Numbered from the stretch's first letter, positions 8,888-18,825 are shown. The stretch: DNA of 64,000 nt from Bacillus litorisediminis (GCF_022808645.1 NZ_JAKZKT010000010.1:57568-121567), one strand, 5' to 3'. Program-made: numbers and translations. The notes: generated by a model not told the origin, from the letters alone.

Positions 8888-10417
8888 GTGTCAGAGGAAA
8901 ATAAAAGAGAGGATCGGATGGAAGCGGAAGGGCTTGACCCAATAGGTCCAGAAGATCAAAAAAATCAAAAGGGACAAACAGCAGATGAAAGCGTTAACAA
9001 CCAGGAAGCGGAAACAGACGATTCGGTAAAATCACAAGGTGCTGCAGAGCCAGTAGTTAGTGAGACTGCTGAGGAAATAGAGGGGAATGAGATTATACTC
9101 TCCGGAAACAAAAGCGAATCACCAAAGGAAGAAGGCGTAGAAGATCCTTCAGTACAAGAGGTGACCATCGAGGGAGAGCAGTTTGAAACAGAGGAACAAG
9201 AGGTAGATCAGACTTCTGACTTTTATCACAAAGCTGAATCGGGGGAAACGGAAACCGAGGCTAAGGAAAAAGAAACCAGTGAGCGCCAAGCCTTGTCCGA
9301 TCGAGATGTAGATGAACGAGCACAAAGACTTGCAGCTGCCAATGAGCAAGCAGCCGCTGTTATGAAATCCAGAGAAGAAGCCCAAGTGACCCAGCCCGGC
9401 AATCAGCCCGCCACCCTAGACGCAACCGCCGATGAAAGAGCGAAACGAATCGCTGAAGCAAAAGCGAAATCCGCTGCAGCCAGAAAGGCCAGAGAAGAAG
9501 CTCAAGCGACCCAGCCCGTCGATCAGGCAGCCAACCCAGATACAGCCGCGGATGAAAGAGCGAAACGAATTGCAGAGGCAAAAGCGAAAGCGGCTGCAGC
9601 CAAAAAGGCCAGAGAAGAAGCCCAAGCGACCCAGCCCGGCGATCAGGCAGCCAACCCAGACGCAGCCGCGGATGAAAGAGCGAAACGAATTGCAGAGGCA
9701 AAAGCGAAAGCCGCAGCAGCCAAAAAGGCCAGAGAAGAAGCCCAAGCGACCCAGCCCGGCGATCAGGCAGCCAACCTAGATACAGCCGCGGATGAAAGAG
9801 CGAAACGAATCGCAGAGGCGAAAGCGAAAGCGGCCGCAGCTGCAAAAGCAAGAGGGGAAGCTGGTGCTGATAGAGCGAGACCGGAACGGCCAAGACGGGC
9901 CCGGGAAGAGAAGGCAGAACCGGAAGAGCTGCCGCCATCGCCATTGCAGCCATTATTAGATAAATATGTAGCGATTTTAAAGAAGGAACTCGGGGACGAT
10001 TGTTTAGAAGAGGCGTACATAAATCGGCTGTCCAAGGATGTGCCGTCATTAGTAGCCAAAAAGGAAACGTATCTCCGAATCGCAGAGACTCTCTATAAAC
10101 ATCCGGAACTCGATTTCAATTTTCTTTCTGAATTGCACGGAACGGATTTTCAAACGCATATGGAAGTCTATCTGCACCTTTTCTCATTTACACATAAGCA
10201 CTCGGTTGCGTTAAAAGTGAAGCTTGACCGGGACAACCCAGAGATAGAATCAGTCACGCAGCTTTGGGCCGGGGCGAATTGGCCAGAATGTGAGGCCTAC
10301 GATTTATTAGGCATTCGCTTTAGCGGTCATCCGAAGCTGCACAGGATTTTTCTAGGAGAGGATTGGGTAGGTCACCCCCTCCGCAAAGATTACGAACCGT
10401 ACGATGTGGAGGTGTAG
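8888..10417 (+). CDS. nuoC: NADH-quinone oxidoreductase subunit C with a long repeat-bearing N-terminal extension
   Basis: Of 509 residues only the last ~155 are the standard 30-kDa subunit. This part starts near PLQPLLDKYVAILKKELGDD and ends in the signature AYDLLGIRFSGHP, LHRIFLGEDW, GHPLRKDYEPYDVEV. The first ~350 residues are an added, highly charged, Ala/Glu/Lys/Gln-rich segment. Residues 1-140 are acidic. Residues 142-330 hold four full and one partial copy of a 40-residue repeat (ADERAKRIAEAKAKAAAAKK, then AREEAQATQPGDQAANPDTA), predicted to be helical. The matching 120-bp DNA repeats lie at about 9308-9850. The start is GTG 8888 after GAAGGTGAGG. The subunit contacts NuoD and NuoB in the peripheral arm; the role of the extension is unknown. 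Confidence 0.95.
   Translation: MSEENKREDRMEAEGLDPIGPEDQKNQKGQTADESVNNQEAETDDSVKSQGAAEPVVSETAEEIEGNEIILSGNKSESPKEEGVEDPSVQEVTIEGEQFETEEQEVDQTSDFYHKAESGETETEAKEKETSERQALSDRDVDERAQRLAAANEQAAAVMKSREEAQVTQPGNQPATLDATADERAKRIAEAKAKSAAARKAREEAQATQPVDQAANPDTAADERAKRIAEAKAKAAAAKKAREEAQATQPGDQAANPDAAADERAKRIAEAKAKAAAAKKAREEAQATQPGDQAANLDTAADERAKRIAEAKAKAAAAAKARGEAGADRARPERPRRAREEKAEPEELPPSPLQPLLDKYVAILKKELGDDCLEEAYINRLSKDVPSLVAKKETYLRIAETLYKHPELDFNFLSELHGTDFQTHMEVYLHLFSFTHKHSVALKVKLDRDNPEIESVTQLWAGANWPECEAYDLLGIRFSGHPKLHRIFLGEDWVGHPLRKDYEPYDVEV
9308..9850 (+). repeat. 120-bp in-frame tandem repeats inside nuoC
   Basis: Units of exactly 120 bp (40 codons) start near 9308, 9428, 9548, 9668 and 9788. 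The third and fourth are nearly identical at the DNA level, the first is the most diverged. This suggests recent unit duplication and makes copy-number change between strains likely. Confidence 0.9.
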
Positions 10418-10420
10418 GGT

Positions 10421-11521
10421 ATGATACGGACTGAAGAAATGCTGTTAAACGTGGGTCCTCAGCACCCGAGTACCCACGGCGTTTTCAGGCTTGTTATCAA
10501 AATTGATGGAGAAATCATTAAAGAGGCAACCCCAGTCATTGGTTATTTACACCGGGGTACTGAAAAAATCGCTGAAAATCTGCAGTTCACGCAAATTATC
10601 CCATATACGGACCGAATGGATTACCTTGCAGCGATGACAAACAATTATGTCATTTGCCATGCAGTCGAAACAATGATTGGAGCTCAGATTCCGGAGCGGG
10701 CTGAATACTTAAGGGTACTCGCGATGGAACTCGGCAGAATTGCCAGCCACCTGGTTTGGTGGGGCACCTATTTGCTAGATATCGGAGCGGTCAGTCCATT
10801 TTTATATGCCTTCCGTGAGCGGGAAATGATTATCAATCTTTTAAATGAGCTTTCTGGCGGCAGGCTGACCTTCAATTATATGAGGGTAGGCGGGGTCAAA
10901 TGGGATGCACCGCCTGGCTGGGTCGAGAAAGTTCGCGACTTTGTTCCGTATATGCGGGAGCAATTAAAGGGCTATCACCAGCTCGTCACAGGAAATGAAA
11001 TTTTTCAAAACCGGATCAAAGGCGTGGGAGCGTACACCAAAGAGGACGCGATTAACTATAGCCTGAGCGGGGCAAACCTCCGTTGTACCGGGGTGAAATG
11101 GGATTTGCGGAAAGACGAACCATATTCGATTTATGACCGGTTCGACTTTGATGTTCCGACTCAAGATTCAGGGGATGCCTGGGCCCGTTATCAATGCCGT
11201 CTTGCAGAAATCGAAGAATCACTCAAAATTGTCGAGCAAGCCTGTGAACAGTTCCCAAAGGATGGGGAGATTATGGGGAAGGTTCCACGGGTAATCAGGC
11301 CGCCGCAGGGAGAGGCGTTTGTCCGAATCGAATCGCCGCGCGGCGAGATTGGCTGCTATATTGCAAGTGACGGTAAAAAAGAGCCATACCGTCTAAAGTT
11401 CAGACGGCCGTCCTTTTATAACCTGCAAATTTTACCGAAGCTCCTAGAAGGTCAGAATATGGCCAACTTAATCGCCATCTTAGGTGCGATTGACATTGTG
11501 CTAGGGGAGGTGGACGGATAA
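10421..11521 (+). CDS. nuoD: NADH-quinone oxidoreductase subunit D
   Basis: The 366-residue, 49-kDa-type subunit lines the quinone-binding cavity together with NuoB and descends from the large subunit of NiFe hydrogenases. Recognisable segments are NVGPQHPSTHGVFRLV at the start, TPVIGYLHRGTEKIAE, and PRGEIGCYIASDGKKEPYRLKFRRPSF near the end. GTGGAGGTGTAGGGT is the ribosome site. The gap to nuoC is three bases and the stop overlaps the nuoH start by one base (TAATG). Confidence 0.97.
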   Translation: MIRTEEMLLNVGPQHPSTHGVFRLVIKIDGEIIKEATPVIGYLHRGTEKIAENLQFTQIIPYTDRMDYLAAMTNNYVICHAVETMIGAQIPERAEYLRVLAMELGRIASHLVWWGTYLLDIGAVSPFLYAFREREMIINLLNELSGGRLTFNYMRVGGVKWDAPPGWVEKVRDFVPYMREQLKGYHQLVTGNEIFQNRIKGVGAYTKEDAINYSLSGANLRCTGVKWDLRKDEPYSIYDRFDFDVPTQDSGDAWARYQCRLAEIEESLKIVEQACEQFPKDGEIMGKVPRVIRPPQGEAFVRIESPRGEIGCYIASDGKKEPYRLKFRRPSFYNLQILPKLLEGQNMANLIAILGAIDIVLGEVDG

Positions 11522-12522
11522 TGGATATGTGGGTTCAAAATGCGCCTGCCTTCACAAGCTTTCTCATGTACGTTGTTTTTTCGGCACTTTTGTTGTTTGC
11601 CGTCCTCGGCTTCGTTACTTATGCAATCCTGGCCGAACGAAAAGTGATGGGCTTCATGCAGCTCCGTCACGGGCCAAACCAGGTAGGCGGACGCTATGGA
11701 CTACTGCAAACGGTCGCTGACGTTCTAAAGCTATTAATCAAGGAAGATATTATTCCGAAGGTGGCAGATCGCCCCTTGTTTATTTTGGCGCCTGTGATTG
11801 CTTTTACACCTGCATTTTTAGTGGTTGCAGTGATTCCATTTACGGAAAACCTGCAGTTTGCAGACATTGGAGTGGGTCTGCTTTATTACATTGGGATTTC
11901 AGGCTTATCAACTCTTGGCATTATTGCAGGGGGGTGGGCCTCTAACAATAAATACTCACTGATTGGCGGGATGCGGGCGGCCGCGCAGATGATCTCCTAT
12001 GAAATACCGCTCGTGATGTCGCTTGTCGGGGTTATTTTATTGGCAGGTTCTATTAATCTGGTAGAGATTGTGGAAGCACAGGAATCCGTTTGGTTTATCC
12101 TGTACCAACCAGTTGCATTCATCATTTTTCTGATTGCCTCAGTGGCTGAGCTGAACCGCACGCCTTTTGATTTGCCAGAGGCTGAATCAGAGCTTGTCGC
12201 CGGATACCATGTGGAATATTCAGGCTTCCGTTTTGCCTTCTTTATGCTTGCCGAATATGTGTACTTGTTTGCCATGGCAGGGTTAACTACCGCTCTATTT
12301 TTAGGAGGCTGGCTGCCGCTTCCGTTCTTAGGTTTTATACCAGGAGCGGTTTGGTTCAGTATTAAATTTATAATTATCGTCTTTTTGCTGCTTTGGATTC
12401 GTTTTACATTCCCAAGACTCCGTGCCGACCAATTAATGGAGTTTGGCTGGAAGGTACTGCTCCCAGTGGCGCTGGCCAACATTTTTGTAACAGCTTTGAT
12501 CAAAGGGTTATTCACGATGTAA
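11521..12522 (+). CDS. nuoH: NADH-quinone oxidoreductase subunit H
   Basis: The 333-residue protein has about eight membrane helices. It carries the family motifs YAILAERKVMGFMQLRHGPN and GLLQTVADVLKLLIKED, a strongly conserved loop, then AELNRTPFDLPEAESELVAG. NuoH is the membrane subunit facing the quinone site and couples quinone reduction to proton movement in the membrane arm. A 60-base gap separates it from nuoI. Confidence 0.97.
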   Translation: MDMWVQNAPAFTSFLMYVVFSALLLFAVLGFVTYAILAERKVMGFMQLRHGPNQVGGRYGLLQTVADVLKLLIKEDIIPKVADRPLFILAPVIAFTPAFLVVAVIPFTENLQFADIGVGLLYYIGISGLSTLGIIAGGWASNNKYSLIGGMRAAAQMISYEIPLVMSLVGVILLAGSINLVEIVEAQESVWFILYQPVAFIIFLIASVAELNRTPFDLPEAESELVAGYHVEYSGFRFAFFMLAEYVYLFAMAGLTTALFLGGWLPLPFLGFIPGAVWFSIKFIIIVFLLLWIRFTFPRLRADQLMEFGWKVLLPVALANIFVTALIKGLFTM

Positions 12523-12582
12523 GGGAGCTGACAACGTAAACTAATGCCAGACTCCATACGACCAATGGAAGGAGGAAAAAGG

Positions 12583-13002
12583 ATGCTCGGATTAGCGAAA
12601 GGATTAGCCTATACGTTAAAAAACCTTTCTAAAAAGAAGGTAACGTATGACTATCCGAATCAGTCAATCCAAATGCCGGACCGATTTCGGGGGATTCAAA
12701 AATTTTATCCCGAAAAATGTATTGTTTGTAACCAATGCGTCAATATCTGTCCTACGAATTGCATTTCATTAACCGGCAAAAAACATCCAGATCCATCAAA
12801 ACGCGGAAAAATTATTGAAACCTATGATATTAATTTTGAGATTTGTATTTTATGTGATTTATGTACAGAGGTTTGTCCGACTGAGGCGATTGTGATGACG
12901 AATAACTTTGAATTAGCTGAATACAGTAGAGATAACTTGTTTAAAGATCTCGAATGGCTCAATGAAAACGATGAAAACATTCGGGAGGAGAATACCGTAT
13001 GA
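12583..13002 (+). CDS. nuoI: NADH-quinone oxidoreductase subunit I
   Basis: The 139-residue ferredoxin-like subunit carries two [4Fe-4S] motifs, CIVCNQCVNICP and CILCDLCTEVCP, corresponding to clusters N6a and N6b that lead electrons to N2. The open frame extends to 12544, but AAGGAGGAAAAAGG directly before ATG 12583 fixes the start (MLGLAKGLAYTLKNL). It overlaps nuoJ by four bases. Confidence 0.96.
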   Translation: MLGLAKGLAYTLKNLSKKKVTYDYPNQSIQMPDRFRGIQKFYPEKCIVCNQCVNICPTNCISLTGKKHPDPSKRGKIIETYDINFEICILCDLCTEVCPTEAIVMTNNFELAEYSRDNLFKDLEWLNENDENIREENTV

Positions 13003-13526
13003 CCATCACTTTTTCAGGGGAACTCCTCATCTTTCTTTTACTATCTATTGTCAGTTTAGTCGGAGGAATTCTTCTGCTTCAGCTAAAAAAAGTTGTCCAT
13101 ATGGTACTCGCCCTCGTCTTGACCTTTGTCAGCCTGGCTGGGATTTATGTCATGCTTTCAGCTGAATTCGTAGCAGTCGTGCAAATCCTTATTTATTCGG
13201 GTGCTGTTACCATTATTATGCTGTTTGGCATTATGCTGACACGCCATTTGGACGAGGAGCAGAAGGACCGGGACAAAGGGCGAAAATTTCTGCTCTTTTT
13301 AGGAATCATGGTCTTTGCCGTTGTCGTATACTACGGCATTTTCCGATTAAACATCCCTGAGGCAGCTTCTAATTTGCATATAGAAAATACGAAGCAAATC
13401 GGAATTGAGCTCTTTTCCAAATATGTGATCCCGTTTGAATTAGCATCGGTTCTGCTGCTTGTAGCACTAGTGGGGGCCATTGTTTTAGCCAAAAAAGATG
13501 ATGAAAAAGAGGAGGGATCCTCGTGA
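12999..13526 (+). CDS. nuoJ: NADH-quinone oxidoreductase subunit J
   Basis: The 175-residue protein has five predicted membrane helices. The segment [26 protein letters not shown] is the conserved third helix found in all NuoJ proteins; it includes the pi-bulge region associated with coupling. The C-terminus is charged ([11 protein letters not shown]). It overlaps nuoI and nuoK by four bases each. Confidence 0.95.
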   Translation: MTITFSGELLIFLLLSIVSLVGGILLLQLKKVVHMVLALVLTFVSLAGIYVMLSAEFVAVVQILIYSGAVTIIMLFGIMLTRHLDEEQKDRDKGRKFLLFLGIMVFAVVVYYGIFRLNIPEAASNLHIENTKQIGIELFSKYVIPFELASVLLLVALVGAIVLAKKDDEKEEGSS

Positions 13527-13837
13527 GCGCTGTTCCTGTTTCAGCCTATTTAACTCTGGCCCTGATCTTATTTTGTATCGGACTTTATGGAGCTCTCACT
13601 AAGAAAAATACGGTGATTGTCTTAATCTGTATCGAATTAATGCTCAATTCAGTGAATTTAAATTTAGTTGCCTTCGCTAAACTGGGGGTGGCCCCAAGTT
13701 TAACAGGGCAGGTTTTTTCACTCTTTACCATCACCATTGCCGCGGCTGAAGCGGCTGTAGGACTGGCGATTGTGATGGCACTGTATCGAAATCGGAAATC
13801 TGTACACACCGACGACTACCAAACAATGAAACACTAA
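13523..13837 (+). CDS. nuoK: NADH-quinone oxidoreductase subunit K
   Basis: This is a short subunit of 104 residues with three helices, homologous to MrpC of sodium/proton antiporters. The conserved membrane glutamate is in [15 protein letters not shown] and a second acidic site lies in [12 protein letters not shown]. The start is GTG 13523 after GAGGGATCCTC, four bases before the end of nuoJ. Confidence 0.95.
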   Translation: MSAVPVSAYLTLALILFCIGLYGALTKKNTVIVLICIELMLNSVNLNLVAFAKLGVAPSLTGQVFSLFTITIAAAEAAVGLAIVMALYRNRKSVHTDDYQTMKH

Positions 13838-13895
13838 TTCTTTTCTGTCTGTACTTTCACATTAAGTACGGGTAGATGGGAGGATTGTGATAAAC

Positions 13896-15764
13896 ATGAT
13901 GGAACAAGCGTGGCTCATCCCGCTGATTCCCTTGGCTGCATCTCTGGTTCTGCTTATAATTGGGAAAAGGCTGGGAGAAGCAAGTGCTTATATTGGAATA
14001 GGTGCTGTCTTTCTTTCGTTCTTGTCATCCATTTTCGTAATAATCGAGCGCTTTACGGCTACCACTGTAAGCCTTGAGTGGGAATGGTTTACGTTAGGAG
14101 ACATCATCTTGACAGCAGGAATCGAAGTAACGGCCTTGAATAGTATAATGCTGTTTGTCGTTTCGATTGTAAGCTTACTCGTTCATATGTATGCGAAGGG
14201 GTATATGCATGGTGAGGAGAGGTTTTCAACGTTTTTTGCCTATTTAAGCTTTTTCACCTTTGCAATGCTCGCCTTAGTGATCTCACCAAACCTTTTGCAA
14301 ATCTACATATTCTGGGAGCTAGTCGGACTTGGCTCATTTTTATTGATTGGCTTTTATTATCAAAAACATGCAGCGAAACAAGCTGCGAAAAAAGCATTTA
14401 TCATGACAAGAATCGGGGATGTCGCATTTTTAGCGGGAATCATCCTTTTGTATATTGAGACAGGCAGCTTCCGGCTTACCGATATTTATCAGGCTGCGGA
14501 TGCGAATCTCTTGTCAGCGGAGATTGCAACTCTTAGTGCTCTATTCATTTTTGTCGGGGCAGTAGGAAAATCAGGGCAATTTCCGCTCCACACCTGGCTT
14601 CCGGATGCAATGGAGGGGCCAACTCCTGTATCGGCTTTAATCCACGCAGCAACGATGGTGGCAGCTGGTGTTTACTTAGTCGCGATATTATTTCCGTTGT
14701 TTAGCTTGAGTGAGACTGCGATGTATATGGTCTCTTTAATTGGCGGATTCACTGCGATATTTGCAGCATCGATCGCCCTCGTGCAAAACGACATCAAGCG
14801 GGTTCTTGCATACTCAACTGTCAGCCAACTGGGCTATATGATGCTTGCATTAGGATCAGCCGGTTATGTGGCAGCCGTTTTTCACTTAACCACTCATGCC
14901 TTTTTTAAAGCTCTCTTATTCCTGGCTGCAGGAAGTGTGATTCATGCGACCGGTACTCAGGACATACGAGAAATGGGCGGATTAAAGGATAAACTGAAAT
15001 CGACAGCTCCTCTTTTCTTAATAGGGACCCTTGCCATCACTGGAGTTCCATTGCTTTCAGGCTTTTTCAGTAAAGATGAAATCCTGCTCGCTGCCTGGAG
15101 CGGTGGGAACGTAATATTATTTGTTATCGCACTTGTCACGACCTTTTTAACCGGATTCTATATGTTCCGGCTTTACTTCTTAGTCTTTCATGGCAAGGCG
15201 AGTGTCAAGCAGAGAAAGGTTCACGAATCTCCTAATGTAATGGTTGTACCTATGGCGGTACTGGCGTTCTTTGCGATATTCAGCGGCTATATACAAACTC
15301 CTTGGTTCGGACACTTTTTGGGTGATTGGCTGGTTGAAGGAACCAACCTGTTCGGAGCTTCCCATGCTGAAGGGCCGATTTGGATTATGCTCGCATCGAT
15401 CTTCCTCTCGCTTGGAGGAATTGGACTTGCTTATTGGACCTATGGGAAGGGGAATCTATCCAAAGAAACTGCGACATCCGCTTTACCGCTTACAGTGCAA
15501 GTCTTACAAAATAAGTATTATATCGATGAAATCTACGAAGCGACCATTGTGCGTGTAACCAGATGGATCAGCCTGCTGTTTCAATGGATAGACCGATATA
15601 TTGTTTCGGGCATCGTCCGCGGGATTGCCATGCTGGTCGTCCAGCTGGGGAGACAAGGAGCAAAATGGCAGAATGGTCAGGTCCAGTGGTACGGTAGTGT
15701 GGCATTTTTAGGATTAGCAGTACTTGTAGCAATTTATATGCTGACGGGAGGGGTTCTTAAATGA
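13896..15764 (+). CDS. nuoL: NADH-quinone oxidoreductase subunit L
   Basis: The 622-residue antiporter-like subunit sits at the far end of the membrane arm and carries the long lateral helix at its C-terminus. Family motifs include IFWELVGLGSFLLIGFYY, LPDAMEGPTPVSALIHAATMV (central proton channel), and the lysine-containing helix starting near KAFIMTRIGDVAFLAG. The start is uncertain: GGGAGGA at 13878-13884 precedes a GTG at 13887 too closely and ATG 13896 at a rather long distance; ATG was chosen because it gives the normal N-terminus MMEQAWLIPLIPLAAS. It overlaps nuoM by four bases. Confidence 0.95.
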   Translation: MMEQAWLIPLIPLAASLVLLIIGKRLGEASAYIGIGAVFLSFLSSIFVIIERFTATTVSLEWEWFTLGDIILTAGIEVTALNSIMLFVVSIVSLLVHMYAKGYMHGEERFSTFFAYLSFFTFAMLALVISPNLLQIYIFWELVGLGSFLLIGFYYQKHAAKQAAKKAFIMTRIGDVAFLAGIILLYIETGSFRLTDIYQAADANLLSAEIATLSALFIFVGAVGKSGQFPLHTWLPDAMEGPTPVSALIHAATMVAAGVYLVAILFPLFSLSETAMYMVSLIGGFTAIFAASIALVQNDIKRVLAYSTVSQLGYMMLALGSAGYVAAVFHLTTHAFFKALLFLAAGSVIHATGTQDIREMGGLKDKLKSTAPLFLIGTLAITGVPLLSGFFSKDEILLAAWSGGNVILFVIALVTTFLTGFYMFRLYFLVFHGKASVKQRKVHESPNVMVVPMAVLAFFAIFSGYIQTPWFGHFLGDWLVEGTNLFGASHAEGPIWIMLASIFLSLGGIGLAYWTYGKGNLSKETATSALPLTVQVLQNKYYIDEIYEATIVRVTRWISLLFQWIDRYIVSGIVRGIAMLVVQLGRQGAKWQNGQVQWYGSVAFLGLAVLVAIYMLTGGVLK

Positions 15765-17275
15765 GTTTTCCATTACTTTCAACCATCATTTTAGCTCCTC
15801 TTCTCGGTGTGGCGATTCTTGTTTTTATTCCAAAAGAAAACAAACGGTTGATCCAGGCAATTGGGATTTTAGCGACAATTCCGTCACTGGTTCTTACATT
15901 GGCTGCTTATATCATGTCACAAACAGGCTCGGATGTTCTTGCCTGGAAAGAAAAACTGACATGGTTTCGTTTGGGTACAGAGGAACAGTATGGCCAGCAT
16001 CTCTATTCGATTGATTACGAGGTTGGTGTCAATGGATTTTCGCTGCTGCTTCTGGTATTGACGGCTTTTATTGCCACAATGGCAGCGATTGCTTCCTTGC
16101 GTATCACAAAGGAATGGAAAGGGTATTTTCAGCTATTTTTATTGCTTGAGCTAGGAATGCTTGGTGTATTTGCGGCTGAAAATATGATTCTATTTTTCTT
16201 GTTCTTTGAAATCACGCTTGTATCAACGTTTTTCCTGATTGGAAAATGGGGCTATACCTATAAAGAAAAAGCAGCATACAGCTTTTTACTCTATAACGGG
16301 CTCGGTTCAGCCATTCTCCTCATTGTCATTACAATCTTGTTTGCGAAAACCGGTACCGTTACGTTTGATTTATTAGGGGATGTGCTGCAGGACGAAGCCA
16401 CGTTTGATTTAGTAAATATCACTCCTGCTCTTAGGATGGGAATTCTCATTGCGATTCTTATTGCATTTGGGATTAAATTGCCGATATTCCCATTCCATAC
16501 ATGGATGGTTCATGTGCACACACAAGCACCGCCACCTGTTGTTATGATTCACTCGGGTATTCTTTTAAAAATTGGGGCGTATGGCTTGATTCGGTTTGGG
16601 ATGGAGCTCTTCCCGCAAGAATTTGCTCGCATAGGTGGGGTTATCATAATCCTCGGGCTGATCAATCTTTTATACGGGGCATTCCTTGCCTTAATTCAAG
16701 ATGACTTGAAAAAGGTTTTAGCCTACTCTTCAGTCTCCCATATGGGGATTGTGCTAATTGGGTTAGGTGCAGTGAATTCGGAAGGTCTTCAGGGTGCGAT
16801 GTTCCAAGTCATTTCCCATGGATTGATTTCAAGCCTCTTCTTCTTCCTTATTGGAGTATTGTATGCAAGAACTGGAACAACTAATATTTCCGAGCTTGGG
16901 GGCTTGGTTAAATCGGTACCAGTCATCGCCGGGCTTCTTCTGTCGACCGGACTTGCTTATCTGGGAATTCCTGGGATGTCTGGCTTTATCAGCGAATTTA
17001 CCGCCTTTGTTGGTGTATTTAAATCGAACCCGATTGCAGGATATATCGGCCTGTTAGGACTGATTTTAACTGCTGTCTACGTATTAAGAGCTGTTCTTGG
17101 AATCACATATGGGGAACCGAAACGAAAACAAGTGCGGGTTGATTTAAATCCGATAGAGTGGGTTCCTTCAGGTTTATTAACGCTTTCGATTATTGCCATT
17201 GGCGTATTTCCTGCCATTCTGACAGAACCACTCTTTACATCACTACAAGCCATCATAGCAGGAATAGGGGGGTGA
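15761..17275 (+). CDS. nuoM: NADH-quinone oxidoreductase subunit M
   Basis: The 504-residue antiporter-like subunit has about 14 helices. It carries the NuoM segments FFEITLVSTFFLIGKWG (membrane glutamate), PIFPFHTWMVHVHTQAPPP and DDLKKVLAYSSVSHMG. NuoM is the middle of the three proton-translocating antiporter modules. The ribosome site GGGAGGGG is inside nuoL. Confidence 0.96.
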   Translation: MSFPLLSTIILAPLLGVAILVFIPKENKRLIQAIGILATIPSLVLTLAAYIMSQTGSDVLAWKEKLTWFRLGTEEQYGQHLYSIDYEVGVNGFSLLLLVLTAFIATMAAIASLRITKEWKGYFQLFLLLELGMLGVFAAENMILFFLFFEITLVSTFFLIGKWGYTYKEKAAYSFLLYNGLGSAILLIVITILFAKTGTVTFDLLGDVLQDEATFDLVNITPALRMGILIAILIAFGIKLPIFPFHTWMVHVHTQAPPPVVMIHSGILLKIGAYGLIRFGMELFPQEFARIGGVIIILGLINLLYGAFLALIQDDLKKVLAYSSVSHMGIVLIGLGAVNSEGLQGAMFQVISHGLISSLFFFLIGVLYARTGTTNISELGGLVKSVPVIAGLLLSTGLAYLGIPGMSGFISEFTAFVGVFKSNPIAGYIGLLGLILTAVYVLRAVLGITYGEPKRKQVRVDLNPIEWVPSGLLTLSIIAIGVFPAILTEPLFTSLQAIIAGIGG

Positions 17276-17280
17276 CGTGA

Positions 17281-18789
17281 ATGGACTGGGAAACATTAAA
17301 ACTGTTTGAATGGGAAATGATGGCTCCAGAATTTATAATATTTGGCGCAGCAGCTGTCTTGAGTTTGCTGGATTTGTTCCTGCCCAAAAAGGTAAACCGA
17401 AACATCATTGGCTGGCTGTCTTTAGCCAGTGTTGCGCTTGCGTTTATCGCTTTAGCCCAAGTCCTTCAGGCACCAACAGTGTCGATTCTGTTTGATACCT
17501 TTTACTTAGATGGATTTGCCAAGACGTTTAAGGTACTGCTGCTAATTGGCACAGCGTTAGTTCTCCTGATGGCAATTGGGGTTAAAAAAGAAGAAGGTCT
17601 ACAAGAGTACGGGGGCGAGTTTTATTACCTCTTGCTGACGGCCCTGCTAGGCGCCATGTTTATTACATCAAGTGCCGACCTAATCACTCTCTTTGTCGGC
17701 TTAGAGCTGTTGTCGATTTCGTCTTATATTTTGGCAGGATTGAAAAAGAAAAATAAACGATCCAATGAATCAGCCATGAAATATGTCATTAACGGCGGAA
17801 TAGCCTCGGCCATTCTCCTGTTTGGACTTAGTTATATTTATGGATTAAGCGGCTCAACGAACTTATCGGAAATCAGACTTGCTCTGACTTCACCGCTAAG
17901 TGAAAATTATACGTATTTACTTGGGATCGCATTTTTTATGGTTCTGGTTGGCGTAGCTTTTAAAATCGCTTCCGTTCCTTTTCAAATGTGGGCACCGGAT
18001 GTATATGAAGGAGCACCGACCCCTGTAGCCGCATTCTTAAGTGTCGTTTCAAAAGCGGCAGGGTTTGTTTTATTGATTCGTTTGGCCTTGTCGATTTTCT
18101 CGGCAACACCAAGTGAAGGGCAAACAGGGACCTTATTAATTGATGCACAGGTCTATCTGGGTGTGATTGCAGCATGTACGATGATTGTCGGAAACCTGAT
18201 AGCCATTCGCCAGCGCAATGTCAAACGAATGCTCGCTTACTCAAGCATTGGCCATGCCGGTTATATATTAGTGGCCTTCACCACTTTAGCACCGTTTATG
18301 TATGAGGCGATTTGGTTTTACTTATTCATCTACATTTTTATGACTCTTGGAGCCTTTGCGGTCTTACAAATGGTCACCGAAACAACTAAATCTGAGGATA
18401 TCAGTTCCTTTGCAGGCCTTTACCGGAAAACACCAGTGCTCGCAGTTGCCATGGCGATATTCCTGCTTTCACTGGCAGGGATTCCAGGAACGGCTGGGTT
18501 TATCGGAAAACTTCAGATTTTAACCAATGCCTTTGTTTCACATCCAGGGCATATCATTCTGGGCACCATTATGATTCTGACCACGGTGATATCCTATGTA
18601 TACTACTTCGGAGTCATGATTCAAATGTTTTTCCGCCCAGTAGATGCGAAATTAAGTACGGTTGCTGTACCGACAGGACCTGCGGTGGTTGTCGTCGTTT
18701 GTGTGGTCGCCACAATTTGGTTCGGCCTCAATCCATCCCTGGCAACCGATATTTTTCATATGACGTTTACCGGGTTTATGGATTTGTGA
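17281..18789 (+). CDS. nuoN: NADH-quinone oxidoreductase subunit N
   Basis: The 502-residue antiporter-like subunit is closest to the quinone module. Conserved parts are FVGLELLSISSYILAG (membrane glutamate), VPFQMWAPDVYEGAPTPV and RNVKRMLAYSSIGHAGY. It follows nuoM after five bases with GGGGGGTGACGTGA in front. It is the last gene of the operon. No nuoE, nuoF or nuoG is present on either side, so this complex lacks the standard NADH-oxidising module, as is known for Bacillus complexes of this 11-subunit type. Confidence 0.96.
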   Translation: MDWETLKLFEWEMMAPEFIIFGAAAVLSLLDLFLPKKVNRNIIGWLSLASVALAFIALAQVLQAPTVSILFDTFYLDGFAKTFKVLLLIGTALVLLMAIGVKKEEGLQEYGGEFYYLLLTALLGAMFITSSADLITLFVGLELLSISSYILAGLKKKNKRSNESAMKYVINGGIASAILLFGLSYIYGLSGSTNLSEIRLALTSPLSENYTYLLGIAFFMVLVGVAFKIASVPFQMWAPDVYEGAPTPVAAFLSVVSKAAGFVLLIRLALSIFSATPSEGQTGTLLIDAQVYLGVIAACTMIVGNLIAIRQRNVKRMLAYSSIGHAGYILVAFTTLAPFMYEAIWFYLFIYIFMTLGAFAVLQMVTETTKSEDISSFAGLYRKTPVLAVAMAIFLLSLAGIPGTAGFIGKLQILTNAFVSHPGHIILGTIMILTTVISYVYYFGVMIQMFFRPVDAKLSTVAVPTGPAVVVVVCVVATIWFGLNPSLATDIFHMTFTGFMDL

Positions 18790-18825
18790 GGCAGGGTTGG
18801 GTGAGGAACCGGATATAAACGGTTC

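Noticed and set aside
9360..10049. Leucine-rich open frames on the minus strand and a second plus frame inside nuoC
   Set aside because: Shadows of the 120-bp repeats; the nuoC frame has the ribosome site, the family domain and the operon position.
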